From: an uncultured Eubacteriales bacterium
Lineage (GTDB): Bacteria; Bacillota; Clostridia; Oscillospirales; Acutalibacteraceae
Direction: 5' to 3'
Assembly: GCA_900318495.1 (NCBI GenBank)
Contig: ONLA01000014.1
Location: forward strand, 1-64,000
DNA length: 64,000 bases
Part shown: one piece after another, positions 14,997 through 24,373 of the stretch
How positions within the stretch are numbered: position 1 is the first letter of the stretch
Layout of the letters: every line of letters starts with the position of its first letter
Position numbers and translations under genes: made by a program
Notes under the pieces: model-generated
Seen by the model: the letters and a program-made list of their open reading frames with translations, nothing else
The model's database searches: none
Told to the model about the DNA's origin: nothing

Positions 14997-15587
14997 TTAA
15001 ACATACGCGTTAAAAACGCCGTTAAGTCCGGAAAAACTCATAACCGATATTACTTCGGACACATCGCTTAGCTTTTGACTGCGGTCTGACATAAGCCAGT
15101 GCTGGTAAACCGAAAGCATTCCGCTGAACACAAAATCTATCGCGATGTCGGCGACTCTGCTGTCGAGGTCAATTTGTTCGAGCATAGCGGCTTTGGTTTT
15201 TTCTTTAAGCAGGTTAATTATTGATGACGCAAGCGCCTGGCTGCCGCTCATAGTGAAAACATATCCGAAGAACTCCGGATCGGATTCTACAAGATTAGTC
15301 ATTCGTTTAAGCAGTTGGTCGGCTCTGTGCATATTGTGCTCAAACTTAACGCCCTTTAGAATTTGGTTATAGCTTTCGCTTATCTCAACAAGCATATCAT
15401 CCGCAACCTGATAAACTCCCGAGTAGTAGTTGTAAAAGGTTTTGCGGTTAATTTTTGCCTCGCGCGACAGCTCGGTAACTGTTATATCGTTAATGTCTTT
15501 TTTTGTCAGCAGCTTGGCAAAAGCGTTCCGTATCGCGCGGCGGGTTTTTATTACCCTTAAATCCTTCAAATTGGTCATAGCTTTCAT
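14997..15587 (-). CDS. TetR/AcrR-family regulator, probable controller of fakA-fakB-plsY
   Basis: This 196-aa protein has an N-terminal TetR DNA-binding domain: KTRRAIRNAFAKLL, then the helix-turn-helix in ITVTELSREAKINRKTFYNYY (about 35-55). The larger C-terminal all-helical ligand domain is variable, as usual. ATG at 15587 fits AAGGATGTA. The gene is divergent from fakA and a perfect 9-bp inverted repeat sits in the shared 200-bp region. TetR proteins usually repress their neighbours and release on binding a small ligand, so an acyl or fatty acid ligand is plausible here but inferred. The last codons border the 99-bp tandem array. Confidence 0.88.
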   Translation of the reverse strand: MKAMTNLKDLRVIKTRRAIRNAFAKLLTKKDINDITVTELSREAKINRKTFYNYYSGVYQVADDMLVEISESYNQILKGVKFEHNMHRADQLLKRMTNLVESDPEFFGYVFTMSGSQALASSIINLLKEKTKAAMLEQIDLDSRVADIAIDFVFSGMLSVYQHWLMSDRSQKLSDVSEVISVMSFSGLNGVFNAYV

Positions 15588-15642
15588 TACATCCTTCGTT
15601 CGACAAATTCCATTAATATTCTACAGATTTCTACAACTTTCA

Positions 15643-15670
15643 GGTTTTGTGTGTATTATACCACAAAACC
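15643..15670. promoter_or_regulatory. Inverted repeat, likely TetR operator
   Basis: Perfect arms GGTTTTGTG and CACAAAACC with a 10-nt spacer. The minus-strand TATAAT-like box of the regulator gene (15656-15661) lies inside the spacer, which fits autorepression. A second, weaker pair TCTAC / GTAGA lies at about 15690-15716, next to the fakA promoter. Confidence 0.6.
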
Positions 15671-15714
15671 CTTTGTTTTTGTTTCTTATTCTACAATATG
15701 AGTGTAAAAAGTAG

Positions 15715-15743
15715 ATGACATTCTCTTGTTTTTGTTGTATTAT
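15715..15743 (+). promoter_or_regulatory. fakA promoter
   Basis: ATGACA, 17-nt spacer, TATTAT, 45 bases before the fakA start. Less close to consensus than other promoters in the window. Confidence 0.55.
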
Positions 15744-15788
15744 TTATAAGTAAAACTATGTTTTGTATTCATTGTTAAGGGTGATATT

Positions 15789-17441
15789 ATGCCAAACTCT
15801 TATTTAAGCGGCGAACTTTTTTTCAAAATGCTGAAAGGCGGCGCCGCTAATTTAAGCAAAAACGCTCAAACGGTTAACGACCTCAATGTGTTTCCTATTC
15901 CCGACGGCGACACGGGCGATAATATGCTGATGACAATCGAAGCCGGCGCGCGGGCGCTTGAGGGTGTTCGTGAGCTGCCGCTTTACGAAGCCGCGGGCGC
16001 GGCGTCAGGCGGAATGCTGCTTGGCGCGAGAGGGAACTCCGGAGTAATACTTTCAAGGATATTCGCCGGTCTTTCAAAAGGTCTTGAATACGCCGAAAAG
16101 GCTGATGTTCAATTGCTGTCGTCGGCGTTTAACCGTGCGGTTGAGGAAGCCTACGGAGCGGTTTCAACGCCTGTAGAGGGAACCATACTGACGGTTTTAA
16201 GGGATGGCGTAGCTTATGCTGACACTCAGCTTGACGGCAACAGCACCGTTGACAGCTACATTTACTGTCTGCTCAAGGAATTTAAGCTTTCGCTCGACCG
16301 TACTCCGGATTTGCTCGATGTTCTCAAGGAGGCAGGCGTTGTGGACAGCGGCGGCGCGGGACTTATCTATATATTCGAGGGTATGAAGGATGTGCTTGAG
16401 GGAGGAACTGCCGGTCACGAGTTCAGAGATACTTCAGCCGGACGCCGTGTTAACCTTGACGCGTTCACCGAAGACAGCGTGCTTGAATTCGGCTATTGCA
16501 CCGAGTTTTTGCTCAGACTGCAAAACAGCAAAACCGACCTTGCTTCGTTTGATTTAAACAAGCTGATAAATTATCTTAACAGTGCGGGCGATTCGGTTGT
16601 GGCGTTCCGCGAGGGAAGCATTGTTAAGGTTCACGTTCATACTAAGAAGCCGGGTGATATTTTCAACCATTGCCAGCGGTACGGCGAATTTTTGACAACA
16701 AAAATGGAGAATATGACCTTGCAGCACAACGAAATTCACAAGCCATCCGAATTTGTGCCAAAGGTGACAAAGCCGCACAAGCGGTATGCTGTGGTGAGCG
16801 TGGCGGCAGGCGGCGGAATAAAAGAAACCTTTTTGTCGCTGGGCTGTGACTGTGTTGTTGACGGCGGTCAAAGTATGAACCCTTCCGCCGAAGATTTCCT
16901 TGAAGCGTTCAAAAGTCTTAACGCGGATGTAATCTTTGTTTTTCCCAACAACAGCAACATTATTCTTACGGCAAATCAGGCGGCTCAGCTTTACGGCGAG
17001 GCTGATGTGCGCGTAATCAACAGCAAAACCATAGGCGAAGGCTACGCGGCAATTTCGATGATGGACACCTCGTCAAACGACACCGCCGCGATAATTTCAT
17101 CGCTTGAGGAGATAATAAGCGGAGTTGTGACCGGAAGCGTATCAAAAGCGATACGCGGCACCGAGCTTGACGGAATCAAGATTGTAAAGGATGATTTTAT
17201 CGGATTCGCGGACAACAAAATTTATACCGACTCGCCAAGCCGCAACACCGCCGCGCTTGAGCTTGTAAGCGCTTTGGGTGTAAATAACTACGATATTTTG
17301 CTTGTGGTATGCGGTCAGGACGCTCCGAAGGAAGAAACCGAAGCGCTGTACAAACAGCTTAAAGCCGATTACCGCAGACTCGAAATTGTTATGATTGACG
17401 GCGGACAGCCGGTTTATGATTATATACTGATTTTGGAATAA
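15789..17441 (+). CDS. fakA: Fatty acid kinase ATP-binding subunit (DAK2/YloV family)
   Basis: This 550-aa protein has an N-terminal DAK2 (DhaL-like) kinase domain with the Mg-ATP loop NVFPIPDGDTGDNMLM (about 33-48). The Gly-rich GARGNSGVILSRIFAGLSKG follows near 79-98. A middle linker and a C-terminal DegV-like region (from about 330) complete the FakA architecture. FakA phosphorylates fatty acids held by FakB to give acyl-phosphate. The next two genes encode a DegV-family FakB and PlsY, which consumes acyl-phosphate, so the assignment is well supported by context. The start follows AAGGGTGATATT. Confidence 0.88.
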   Translation: MPNSYLSGELFFKMLKGGAANLSKNAQTVNDLNVFPIPDGDTGDNMLMTIEAGARALEGVRELPLYEAAGAASGGMLLGARGNSGVILSRIFAGLSKGLEYAEKADVQLLSSAFNRAVEEAYGAVSTPVEGTILTVLRDGVAYADTQLDGNSTVDSYIYCLLKEFKLSLDRTPDLLDVLKEAGVVDSGGAGLIYIFEGMKDVLEGGTAGHEFRDTSAGRRVNLDAFTEDSVLEFGYCTEFLLRLQNSKTDLASFDLNKLINYLNSAGDSVVAFREGSIVKVHVHTKKPGDIFNHCQRYGEFLTTKMENMTLQHNEIHKPSEFVPKVTKPHKRYAVVSVAAGGGIKETFLSLGCDCVVDGGQSMNPSAEDFLEAFKSLNADVIFVFPNNSNIILTANQAAQLYGEADVRVINSKTIGEGYAAISMMDTSSNDTAAIISSLEEIISGVVTGSVSKAIRGTELDGIKIVKDDFIGFADNKIYTDSPSRNTAALELVSALGVNNYDILLVVCGQDAPKEETEALYKQLKADYRRLEIVMIDGGQPVYDYILILE

Positions 17442-17451
17442 GGAGATCATT

Positions 17452-18339
17452 ATGAGACCGATAAAAATTATGACCGACTCATGTTCGGATTTACCAAAGG
17501 ATTTGCGTGAAAAATACGGTATAGATTATTTTAAGATGAATACCGTAAGCAACGGAAAAGAAACCCCGGCAAGCCTTGACTGGGAATATTTCAGCCCGAG
17601 CGAGCTTTACGACACAATCCGCAACGGCAACAGAGTTACCACCACACAGGTGCCGGAGGCTGAGTTTGAACGCGGCTTTCGCGAGGCGCTTGAACAGGGC
17701 TTCGACGTGGTTTATGTTGCCTGCGCAGGCAAAATGTCGGGTTCAATCTTAACAGGCTCACACGTTGCCGAAAAGCTTGAAAAGGAGTTTGACGGCGCTA
17801 AAATTTACTGCATAGATTCCCTGAACGCCTGTATGGGCGAGGGTATGCTCGCAATCAAAGCGGCGGAGCTTCGGGACGAGGGCAAAACCGCCAAGCAGAT
17901 TTTTGACGAGGTAAGCGCGGTAAGAAATAATGTAAACCAGTTTGTAACCGTTCATAACCTTAACGCTTTAAGGGCGGCAGGCAGAGTTACCGGCTCGTCG
18001 GCGTTTTTCGGCAATTTGCTGGGAGTTAAGCCGATTATTGTTTCGGACAAAACCGGCAACAATATTCCGATTAAAAAGGTAAAGGGCAGAGTAAACTCGA
18101 TTGAGGAAATTGTGAACCTCACAGCCGAAGCTATAGAAAACCCCGGGGAACAGACAATTTACGTTTTCCATTCCGACTGTGCCGACGAAGCAGAGGAAAC
18201 CGCCAAGCTCCTGCGTGAAAAAATAAACTGCAAAGGCACCTATGTCGGCTACATCGGGCCGATTATCGGCGCGTCAATCGGAGCCGACGCTCTGGCAATC
18301 TTTTCATTCGGAAAAAACGTTGAGAGGTTTTCACAGTAA
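17452..18339 (+). CDS. fakB: DegV-family fatty acid-binding protein (FakB)
   Basis: This 295-aa protein opens with the DegV signature IKIMTDSCSDLPKDL (residues 4-18) and has TTTQVPEAEF at about 63-72, with the conserved serine/threonine pair that binds the carboxylate head of a fatty acid. CAGKMSGSILTGS is at about 91-103. FakB delivers a fatty acid to FakA for phosphorylation and passes on the acyl-phosphate. It is placed 10 bases after fakA with an AAGGAGATCATT site. Chain preference cannot be read from sequence. The stop overlaps the plsY start by one base. Confidence 0.88.
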   Translation: MRPIKIMTDSCSDLPKDLREKYGIDYFKMNTVSNGKETPASLDWEYFSPSELYDTIRNGNRVTTTQVPEAEFERGFREALEQGFDVVYVACAGKMSGSILTGSHVAEKLEKEFDGAKIYCIDSLNACMGEGMLAIKAAELRDEGKTAKQIFDEVSAVRNNVNQFVTVHNLNALRAAGRVTGSSAFFGNLLGVKPIIVSDKTGNNIPIKKVKGRVNSIEEIVNLTAEAIENPGEQTIYVFHSDCADEAEETAKLLREKINCKGTYVGYIGPIIGASIGADALAIFSFGKNVERFSQ

Positions 18340-18959
18340 TGGCGGTGTTGTTTATAATATCAGCGGTTGTTTCGTATTTGTCCGGCGGCGTCAACGGAGC
18401 GATTATTCTGTCAAGGCTTGTGTATCACGACGACATCCGCAATTACGGCAGCCACAATCCCGGCTTTACCAATTTTAAGCGCGTTTACGGCAACAATGCC
18501 GTAACATGGTCGGTGATGCTGATTGATATCCTCAAAACCGCTGTACCGGTGTTTTTAACGGCAGTGCTCGCGGGCGTATTTTTTAACCAATGGCAGCTCG
18601 GAGCCCAGTTTTCGGGATTCTGTTGTATGATAGGGCACTGCTTTCCGGTGTGGTACGGCTTTAAGGGCGGCAAGGCTTTTATAACGGGCTTTACCACCAT
18701 TTGGTTTGTGGACTGGCGAATGACGCTGATTGCAATGGCGGTGTTTTTTGCGCTGCTCTTCACACTCAAATATATGTCGATCGCTTCTTGCTCGTCGGCA
18801 GCGGTTTGTCCGGTTGCTTTGGCGTTCCTCGGATGTTCAAACATTTGGGTTGAGCTTATCGCGATTGCGGCGGCGCTGCTTGTTATAATCCGCCACTATC
18901 CGAATTATATCAAGCTGAAAAACGGCACCGAGTCAAAGTTCAGCCTGAGCGGAAAATAA
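18339..18959 (+). CDS. plsY: Acyl-phosphate:glycerol-3-phosphate acyltransferase
   Basis: PlsY transfers the acyl group from acyl-phosphate to glycerol-3-phosphate, the first step of phospholipid synthesis, in the cytoplasmic membrane. The 206-aa multi-pass protein shows the three family motifs in order: SYLSGGVNGAIILSRL with the following NYGSHNPGFTNFKRV (about 30-45), GHCFPVWYGFKGGKAFITG (about 100-118) and the later loop before the last helix. The first motif normally reads SxPxG; here the proline is replaced (SYLSGG). The overlap with fakB puts acyl-phosphate production and use in one transcript. Confidence 0.92.
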   Translation: MAVLFIISAVVSYLSGGVNGAIILSRLVYHDDIRNYGSHNPGFTNFKRVYGNNAVTWSVMLIDILKTAVPVFLTAVLAGVFFNQWQLGAQFSGFCCMIGHCFPVWYGFKGGKAFITGFTTIWFVDWRMTLIAMAVFFALLFTLKYMSIASCSSAAVCPVALAFLGCSNIWVELIAIAAALLVIIRHYPNYIKLKNGTESKFSLSGK

Positions 18960-19018
18960 CCGATTGCATTTTGACTTGAATTATGTTATCATTAATCCGG
19001 AATGTTGAGGTGAATGTT

Positions 19019-19288
19019 GTGACTCCGGAGGAAAAGCACAGAAAAAAACGATACAATTCATATGCCGTTATGATTTTAGGCATAATAATTATAATTTTGG
19101 GGTGCACATTATTGTACCACTACCTTCTGGTTGTGCTTGGAATGTTGGTGCTGTTCGCCGGGTTTATCTATAAATCAAAGGTAGACCGCAAATACCGCGA
19201 GGAGGTTAACCAAATAACCGAGGTTCCCGAAATTGACTTTTCGGCTATGAAATACAGGCACAATGACGATGATAACAAAACGGAATAG
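19019..19288 (+). CDS. Small two-helix membrane protein
   Basis: The protein is about 90 aa. A basic start (VTPEEKHRKKRYN) is followed by two adjacent hydrophobic helices split by LLYHYL, and then a charged tail ending in Asp/Lys. GTG at 19019 behind GAGGTGAAT is the preferred start, but ATG 18983 (101 aa) and GTG 19010 are in frame. The family was not recognised. It follows plsY by 60 bases and may be the last gene of that operon; a MITE-like repeat starts 13 bases after the stop and a terminator follows it. Confidence 0.55.
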   Translation: MTPEEKHRKKRYNSYAVMILGIIIIILGCTLLYHYLLVVLGMLVLFAGFIYKSKVDRKYREEVNQITEVPEIDFSAMKYRHNDDDNKTE

Positions 19289-19300
19289 AACAAAATATTT

Positions 19301-19432
19301 ATACTAATACCTAATAAAAAGCAGCCAATCTTTGCGGTCTATTTTCCGCAATACTGCGTTGTCGTCCTTGCAAGGCGCCAGCCTTGCTGCGTCCTTCGCC
19401 TTGTCTTGCGAAAAATATCCTCGCTAGTATTA
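19301..19432 (+). repeat. MITE-like element M3
   Basis: Full left end ATACTAATACCTAATAAAAA and core hairpin; the right end has decayed to CTCGCTAGTATTAAG. It lies directly after the small membrane protein gene. Confidence 0.75.
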
Positions 19433-19433
19433 A

Positions 19434-19457
19434 GGGAGGCGCTTGTCCTCCCTTTTG
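19434..19457 (+). terminator. Intrinsic terminator after the fak operon
   Basis: GGGAGG-CGCTTGT-CCTCCC followed by TTTT. A second hairpin, GGGAAGC / GCTTCCC, lies at 19504-19524. The rest of 19289-19644 holds M3, a REP-like hairpin and no gene. Confidence 0.65.
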
Positions 19458-19534
19458 TCGAGCCGCGCTGCCGGACGATTCCGGCGGATTTTTTGCGCAA
19501 AAAAGGGAAGCCGTGACAGCTTCCCAATCATTAT

Positions 19535-19567
19535 GGCAATACCGCATAATTCAGGTGTGCGGATTGC
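19535..19567. repeat. REP-like hairpin R1
   Basis: GGCAATACCGCA...TGCGGATTGC, one of at least six copies of a palindrome with consensus arms AAGGCAATACCGCA and TGCGGATTGCCTT. Confidence 0.7.
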
Positions 19568-19644
19568 GCAGCAAGATTTTTCGTCAGGTTGTACAAATAA
19601 ATCAAGGTAAGGCTGACGCCTTGCCGAGATGTTGCCTTATATTT

Positions 19645-20547
19645 TTACGCGCCCGGAAACAGCTTAAAAATTTTAAGCAAGCCGCTTTCAACCTTGCCCA
19701 AGCCGAGAAAAACTCCGTTTTTGTTTTTTACACGGAAAAGTTCGCCCTCGGCGGCGCCGCCGCTTTTCAGGGCGGTTCTTGAAATGTCGAGCGCTCCGCC
19801 GTTTGAAAAACGCTTTGCCTGAGCGTCCGAAACAGCCAGCCCGGCGTAACCGGAAAACAGGCTTTCTACCGGACGTGCAATGCTGCTGACCTCTCCGTTT
19901 TGGGCGAGGTCTTTTAATTTGTCAAGCGTTATACATTCGTCAATCGAAAAACCGCAGGCGAAGGTTCTTCTGAGCGCTGTCATAACAGCGCCCGTACCCA
20001 AAGCCCTGCCGAGGTCATCAATTATAGTGCGTATATATGTGCCCTTGGAGCACGTTACCTCGATTGTGCCCTCCTGAGCTTCTTCGTCAAAAGCCGTAAG
20101 GCTGAGCTTATAAACCGTGACGGTTCGGGCGTCGCGTTCAACCTCAACGCCTTTCCTGGCGAGGTCGTAAAGCCTTTGTCCGTCCTTTTTTATCGCCGAA
20201 TACATCGGCGGAATCTGCTTAATCTCGCCTGAAAAGCGCGGCAATAGCTGCTCGATTTCGACTTTTGTAACCTTGCTTTCCGCTTGCGAGGTTTGACTGC
20301 CCCAAATGTCGAGGGTGTCGGTGGTAAGCCCAAGCTTAAACCGCGCGGTGTATGACTTGTCGTGGTTCGGAATAATGTCCTGAGCCTTTGTGGCACTGCC
20401 GAGCAGCACAGGCAAAACCCCTGTGGCGTTCGGGTCAAGCGTGCCGGTATGACCTGTTTTGCGCTGCCCCGTAAGCTTTCTTACAACCGCGATTACGTCG
20501 AACGAGGTAAAGCCTTCGGGCTTGTCAATCAGCAGCACTCCGTTCAT
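19645..20547 (-). CDS. truB: tRNA pseudouridine-55 synthase
   Basis: TruB makes the pseudouridine at position 55 of the T-loop of tRNAs. The 300-aa protein has the family N-terminus GVLLIDKPEGFTSFDVI and the catalytic Asp in GHTGTLDPNATGVLPV at about residue 39. GTYIRTIIDDLGRALG is at about 187-202, and a C-terminal PUA-like domain follows. It is the last gene of the rimP-truB operon; its ATG overlaps the end of the DHH phosphoesterase gene by 4 bases. R1 and other hairpins follow downstream and may end transcription. Confidence 0.95.
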   Translation of the reverse strand: MNGVLLIDKPEGFTSFDVIAVVRKLTGQRKTGHTGTLDPNATGVLPVLLGSATKAQDIIPNHDKSYTARFKLGLTTDTLDIWGSQTSQAESKVTKVEIEQLLPRFSGEIKQIPPMYSAIKKDGQRLYDLARKGVEVERDARTVTVYKLSLTAFDEEAQEGTIEVTCSKGTYIRTIIDDLGRALGTGAVMTALRRTFACGFSIDECITLDKLKDLAQNGEVSSIARPVESLFSGYAGLAVSDAQAKRFSNGGALDISRTALKSGGAAEGELFRVKNKNGVFLGLGKVESGLLKIFKLFPGA

Positions 20548-21479
20548 ATAAAGTCCTCAATTTCGGAAATAAGCTTTGCCTTTGCTTCGTCAAGACTGCC
20601 CTTAACAGTGCAGCCTGCGGCGGCAGCGTGGCCGCCGCCTCCAAAGCGCGCGCAAAACTCCGCCGCGTTAACGTGGCTGTCGCTGCGCACCGAAACCTTA
20701 AAACCGCCTTCGTCGCGTTCGCGCATGGTAATTCCAACCAGCACTCCCTCGATTTGGCGCGGAATGGACGCGAGCCCTTCAAGCTCGTCGTCGCTTACAT
20801 TCAGCTTCTTTTTCATTTCGAGGGTGACAAAGATTATGGCGCATTTGTCGCCGCAGCAATACTCGATTGTGTCGTAAATCTCGCGTTCAAGCGCGATTTT
20901 CTTTTTGGTTTTTGTTTCAAACATAACCTTGTTGATGTATTCGGTGTCCGCGCCCAGCTCAAGCAAATCCGCCGCTATTCTCAGCGTTTCGGCGGTGGTG
21001 TTTGTGTAGCGGAAGCAGCCTGTGTCGGTTGAAATTCCTGTGTACAGGCAATTCGCGATTTGTTTTGTTATGTCAAGCTTCATCAGGCGAAACAGCCTGT
21101 AAAGGATTTCGCAGTTTGCCGCGGCGTCAGACTCAACGTGTTTAACCGCGGCTTCAACGCGGTTTATTTCGTGATGGTCAACGCACAAATCAATTCTGCC
21201 GCTGTAGCGTTCTTTGTTGCAGCCCAAAAGCTGTTCCGAGGCTATGTCAACGCTTACAACCGTTTGCGCGTCAAAGCTTTGCTTTTTAACTCCGTCGAGC
21301 AAAAACTCAAAGTCCCCGGGCAGATTAGTGGTAATTACCCTTGCGTTTTTTCCGATTTGCTGCAGCGCCAGACAAAGCGCGTAGCCGCTGCCCAGCGTGT
21401 CGCCGTCGGGGTAAGCGTGGGTAAGAATATCGTAATTATCGTGTTGTGTTAAAAAATCAGCGACCTTTTCAAGACTCAT
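20544..21479 (-). CDS. nrnA: DHH/DHHA1 phosphoesterase, NrnA-like
   Basis: NrnA-type enzymes degrade short oligoribonucleotides (nanoRNA) and dephosphorylate pAp. The start is taken as ATG 21479 (311 aa, MSLEKVADFL), which overlaps the rbfA stop; ten more residues upstream are open but unlikely. DHH motifs are present: THAYPDGDTLGSG (about 25-37) with metal-binding Asp residues, and CVDHHEINR near 97-105. The C-terminal DHHA1 domain has the RNA-binding FGGGGHAAAAG loop at about 278-288. The position between rbfA and truB is the common Bacillota arrangement. Confidence 0.9.
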   Translation of the reverse strand: MSLEKVADFLTQHDNYDILTHAYPDGDTLGSGYALCLALQQIGKNARVITTNLPGDFEFLLDGVKKQSFDAQTVVSVDIASEQLLGCNKERYSGRIDLCVDHHEINRVEAAVKHVESDAAANCEILYRLFRLMKLDITKQIANCLYTGISTDTGCFRYTNTTAETLRIAADLLELGADTEYINKVMFETKTKKKIALEREIYDTIEYCCGDKCAIIFVTLEMKKKLNVSDDELEGLASIPRQIEGVLVGITMRERDEGGFKVSVRSDSHVNAAEFCARFGGGGHAAAAGCTVKGSLDEAKAKLISEIEDFI

Positions 21480-21843
21480 CGGCTTCGTCCCCGCTTTCGG
21501 AAATGTCAAGGCTGTTCAAAATCCTGCTGATGTTCGCGCTGTATTCAATACTGTCGGTTGCCTCAAAAATCAGTTCGGGAACATGGCGCAGTCTTAGTCT
21601 GCGGCCAAGCTCGCGGCGGATAAAACCGCTTGCGCTCTTTAAGCCCTTGACAGCCTGCTTTGCCGTGTCAAGTCCTTCCATAGCGCTGACCTTGACTGTG
21701 CAGTATGAAAGGTCGTTGGTGACCTCAACGCGCACCACAGACAAAAACGCCTGTGTAACGCGTGGGTCTTTAAGCTCGCGAAAGACAGCGGTAAGCTCGC
21801 GCTTAATGTCTTCCGTGGTTCGTTCAATTCTATGACCTGCCAT
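21469..21843 (-). CDS. rbfA: 30S ribosome-binding factor A
   Basis: RbfA binds the maturing 30S subunit and helps 16S rRNA 5'-end processing. The 124-aa KH-like protein shows RIERTTEDIKRELTAVFREL at the start, then KDPRVTQAFLSVVRVEVTND and the helix ending IRRELGRRLRLRHVPELIF, all typical of the family. The start follows AAAAGGAGAAAA. It lies between infB and nrnA. A REP-like palindrome sits in the 126-base gap after infB, so expression relative to infB may be modulated there. Confidence 0.94.
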   Translation of the reverse strand: MAGHRIERTTEDIKRELTAVFRELKDPRVTQAFLSVVRVEVTNDLSYCTVKVSAMEGLDTAKQAVKGLKSASGFIRRELGRRLRLRHVPELIFEATDSIEYSANISRILNSLDISESGDEADES

Positions 21844-21872
21844 TTTTTCTCCTTTTAACCTTGTTTATTTTT

Positions 21873-21909
21873 AGGCAATACCGCATAACTCAGGTGTGCG
21901 GTGTTGCCT
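21873..21909. repeat. REP-like hairpin R2, inside the infB operon
   Basis: AGGCAATACCGCA...TGCGGTGTTGCCTT, located between infB and rbfA within the operon rather than at its end. Confidence 0.7.
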
Positions 21910-21969
21910 TTACTTCGTTTAATTTTCGCGCCTGATTCCGGCTTGGCCGGTAACATCAGACCGTGTAAC

Positions 21970-24327
21970 TCAGTCGCGGTATTCCTCGATTGTATAAACC
22001 TCGAACATATCGCCTTCCTTAAGGTCGTTGAACTTGGCGAGTCCGATACCGCACTCGTAGCCCTCCTTAACCTCCTTAACAGCGTCCTTAAAGCGCTGGA
22101 GCGAAGCAATGGAATCCTCGGCGATAACAATGCCGTCGCGGATAACCCTTACGCCGCCGTCGCGCACAATCTTGCCGCTCTTAACATATGAGCCCGCGAT
22201 TGTGCCGACAGACTTAATCTTGATAACGTTGCGGCATTCAGCCATACCGAGCACAACCTCGCGTGTTTTGGGCGCGAGCATACCCTTCATAGCCGCTTCA
22301 ATTTCGTTTATGCAGTCGTAAATTACGCTGTACAGGCGCATATCAACGCCCGAACGCTCGGCGTGTTCGCTCGCTACCGAATCGGGACGAACATTAAAGC
22401 CTACGATAATTGCCGACGAAGCCTCGGCAAGCATAACATCGCTTTCGTTAATAGCGCCGACCGCACCGTGAATTACGTTTACTCTTACTTCTTCGTTCGA
22501 AAGCTTTTCAAGCGACTGTCTTACAGCCTCGACCGAACCCTGAACGTCCGCCTTTACAATAATCTGAAGCTCCTTAACCTCGCCGAGCTTTAGCTGGTCA
22601 AACAGGTTGTCGAGCGTAACCTTGGTTTGAGCGTTAAATATTTCTTCCTTCTTGGCGGACTTTCTCTGCTCAACAAGCGTGCGCGCAAGGCGTTCGTCGG
22701 AAACCGCGTCAAATACGTCGCCGCCTGTGGGAACCTCGTCAAGACCTGTAATTTCTACGGGAACCGAAGGACCTGCTTCGTGAACGCGCTCGCCCTTGTC
22801 GTTGGTCATAACTCTTACTCTGCCAACACTTGTGCCGGCAATAATTGTATCGCCCTTGTGAAGCGTACCGTTCTGAACAAGAACCGTAGCAACGGGACCT
22901 CTGCCCTTGTCAAGACGCGCCTCGATAACCGTACCCTTTGCGGCGCGGTCGGGGTTTGCCTTCAGCTCCTTCATTTCGGCAACAAGCGTTACCATTTCAA
23001 GCAGGTCGTCAAGACCTTCCTTGGTTTTTGCCGAAACGGGAATACAGGGTGTGTCGCCGCCCCATTCCTCGGGAACAAGATCATATTCGGTGAGCTGCTG
23101 CTTAACCTGTTCGGGATTCGCGCCGACCTTATCCATCTTGTTAATCGCTACGATTACCGAAACTCCCGCCGCCTTGGCGTGGTTGATAGCCTCAACAGTC
23201 TGCGGCATAATTCCGTCGTCAGCCGCGACAACAAGAATGGCGATGTCGGTAACCTGGGCGCCGCGCGCTCTCATTGTGGTGAAAGCCTCGTGTCCGGGCG
23301 TGTCAAGGAAGGTAATGGGCTTGCCGTCAATCTGAACACGGTACGCGCCGATGTGCTGGGTGATTCCGCCTGCTTCTCCGGCGGTAACGTTGGCGTGGCG
23401 GATTGCGTCAAGAATCGAAGTTTTGCCGTGGTCAACGTGTCCCATAACAACAACTACGGGTGCTCTGCCGACAAGGTTGGCCTCGTCGTCCTCGCTGTCG
23501 TCTATAAGCTTTTCCTCAATTGTAACAACAACCTCTTTTTCAACCTTGGCGTGGAACTCCATTGCGATAAGCGACGCTGTGTCAAAGTCGATTGTGTCGG
23601 TAGCGGTAACCATTGTTCCCATAAGGAACGCCTTTTTTACAACCTCGGCTACCGTGGCTTTCAGTCGCAGAGCAAGCTCGTTAACGGTGATTTCCTCGGG
23701 GATTTCAACGGTAATCGGCTTTTGCTTGCGCTCAAGCGCGATTCTTTTAAGGCGTTCCGCCTCGGTTTCGCGCTTGCCGTGGCGTCTGCCGCGCTGCTTT
23801 TGGGCGCGGTTCGAAAACTTCTGCTTTTTGGTGGTGTGGTCGCGGTCTGTGCTGCGCGACTTCGAGGTGCCGCTTGCCAAATCGTCATACTTGGAATTGT
23901 AGCGCTCAACGTCAATGTTGGTTGCTCTTGTGTCAATTACCCTGCGCTTGCGCTGAGCAGGCTGCTGCGGCTTTTCGCCTGACTGCTGTTCGGCAGACTG
24001 TTTTTTCTGTTCGGCGGGCTGCTGCGGTTTTTCGGCCTTTTTGGTTTCAGCCGGATTTTCATCCTTTGCCGCGGGTTTTTCCTTTGTTTCCGCCTTGGGC
24101 TGTTCGGCAGCCGCGTCAAGCTTGTTGTTGCGCGCCGCAAAATACGCGTCAAGGTTATCAACCTTGTTTTCCTGTGTGATAACGTCGAAAATCATATCGA
24201 GCTCGTTTTCGGAAAGCGCTGTCATTGTCTTTTTATTAACTCCGCAGTATTTGCTGAGAATCTCCGTAATCCTTTTATTCTGTACTCCCAAGTCATTAGC
24301 TACATCTTTAACCTTGTATTTTATCAT
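21970..24327 (-). CDS. infB: Translation initiation factor IF-2
   Basis: IF-2 is the GTPase that places fMet-tRNA on the 30S subunit. The 785-aa protein begins with an IF2_N-type domain ([20 protein letters not shown]). A long Lys/Gln/Pro/Glu-rich linker follows (about 70-200, for example [19 protein letters not shown]), then the second IF2_N segment and the G domain with GHVDHGKTS near 299-307, DTPGHE and NKMD. The C-terminal domains complete the usual layout. It is in the conserved nusA-infB operon. The start follows CAGGGAGGAGAATTAC. Confidence 0.97.
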   Translation of the reverse strand: MIKYKVKDVANDLGVQNKRITEILSKYCGVNKKTMTALSENELDMIFDVITQENKVDNLDAYFAARNNKLDAAAEQPKAETKEKPAAKDENPAETKKAEKPQQPAEQKKQSAEQQSGEKPQQPAQRKRRVIDTRATNIDVERYNSKYDDLASGTSKSRSTDRDHTTKKQKFSNRAQKQRGRRHGKRETEAERLKRIALERKQKPITVEIPEEITVNELALRLKATVAEVVKKAFLMGTMVTATDTIDFDTASLIAMEFHAKVEKEVVVTIEEKLIDDSEDDEANLVGRAPVVVVMGHVDHGKTSILDAIRHANVTAGEAGGITQHIGAYRVQIDGKPITFLDTPGHEAFTTMRARGAQVTDIAILVVAADDGIMPQTVEAINHAKAAGVSVIVAINKMDKVGANPEQVKQQLTEYDLVPEEWGGDTPCIPVSAKTKEGLDDLLEMVTLVAEMKELKANPDRAAKGTVIEARLDKGRGPVATVLVQNGTLHKGDTIIAGTSVGRVRVMTNDKGERVHEAGPSVPVEITGLDEVPTGGDVFDAVSDERLARTLVEQRKSAKKEEIFNAQTKVTLDNLFDQLKLGEVKELQIIVKADVQGSVEAVRQSLEKLSNEEVRVNVIHGAVGAINESDVMLAEASSAIIVGFNVRPDSVASEHAERSGVDMRLYSVIYDCINEIEAAMKGMLAPKTREVVLGMAECRNVIKIKSVGTIAGSYVKSGKIVRDGGVRVIRDGIVIAEDSIASLQRFKDAVKEVKEGYECGIGLAKFNDLKEGDMFEVYTIEEYRD

Positions 24328-24373
24328 GTAATTCTCCTCCCTGGTGCTGTTACTGTCTGTATATGAAAATCAG

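Noticed and set aside
14820..15071. Plus-strand open frame of 83 codons across the tandem repeats
   Set aside because: It exists only because the 99-bp unit is a multiple of three, runs into the TetR gene on the other strand, and has no ribosome binding site.
19311..19782. Open frames on both strands over 19.3-19.8 kb
   Set aside because: They consist of MITE and REP sequence and the end of truB, with no ribosome binding sites.
22627..23982. Long 451-codon plus-strand frame opposite infB
   Set aside because: Antisense shadow of infB; composition (many Asn, Cys, Val) is an artefact of the codon usage of the opposite strand.
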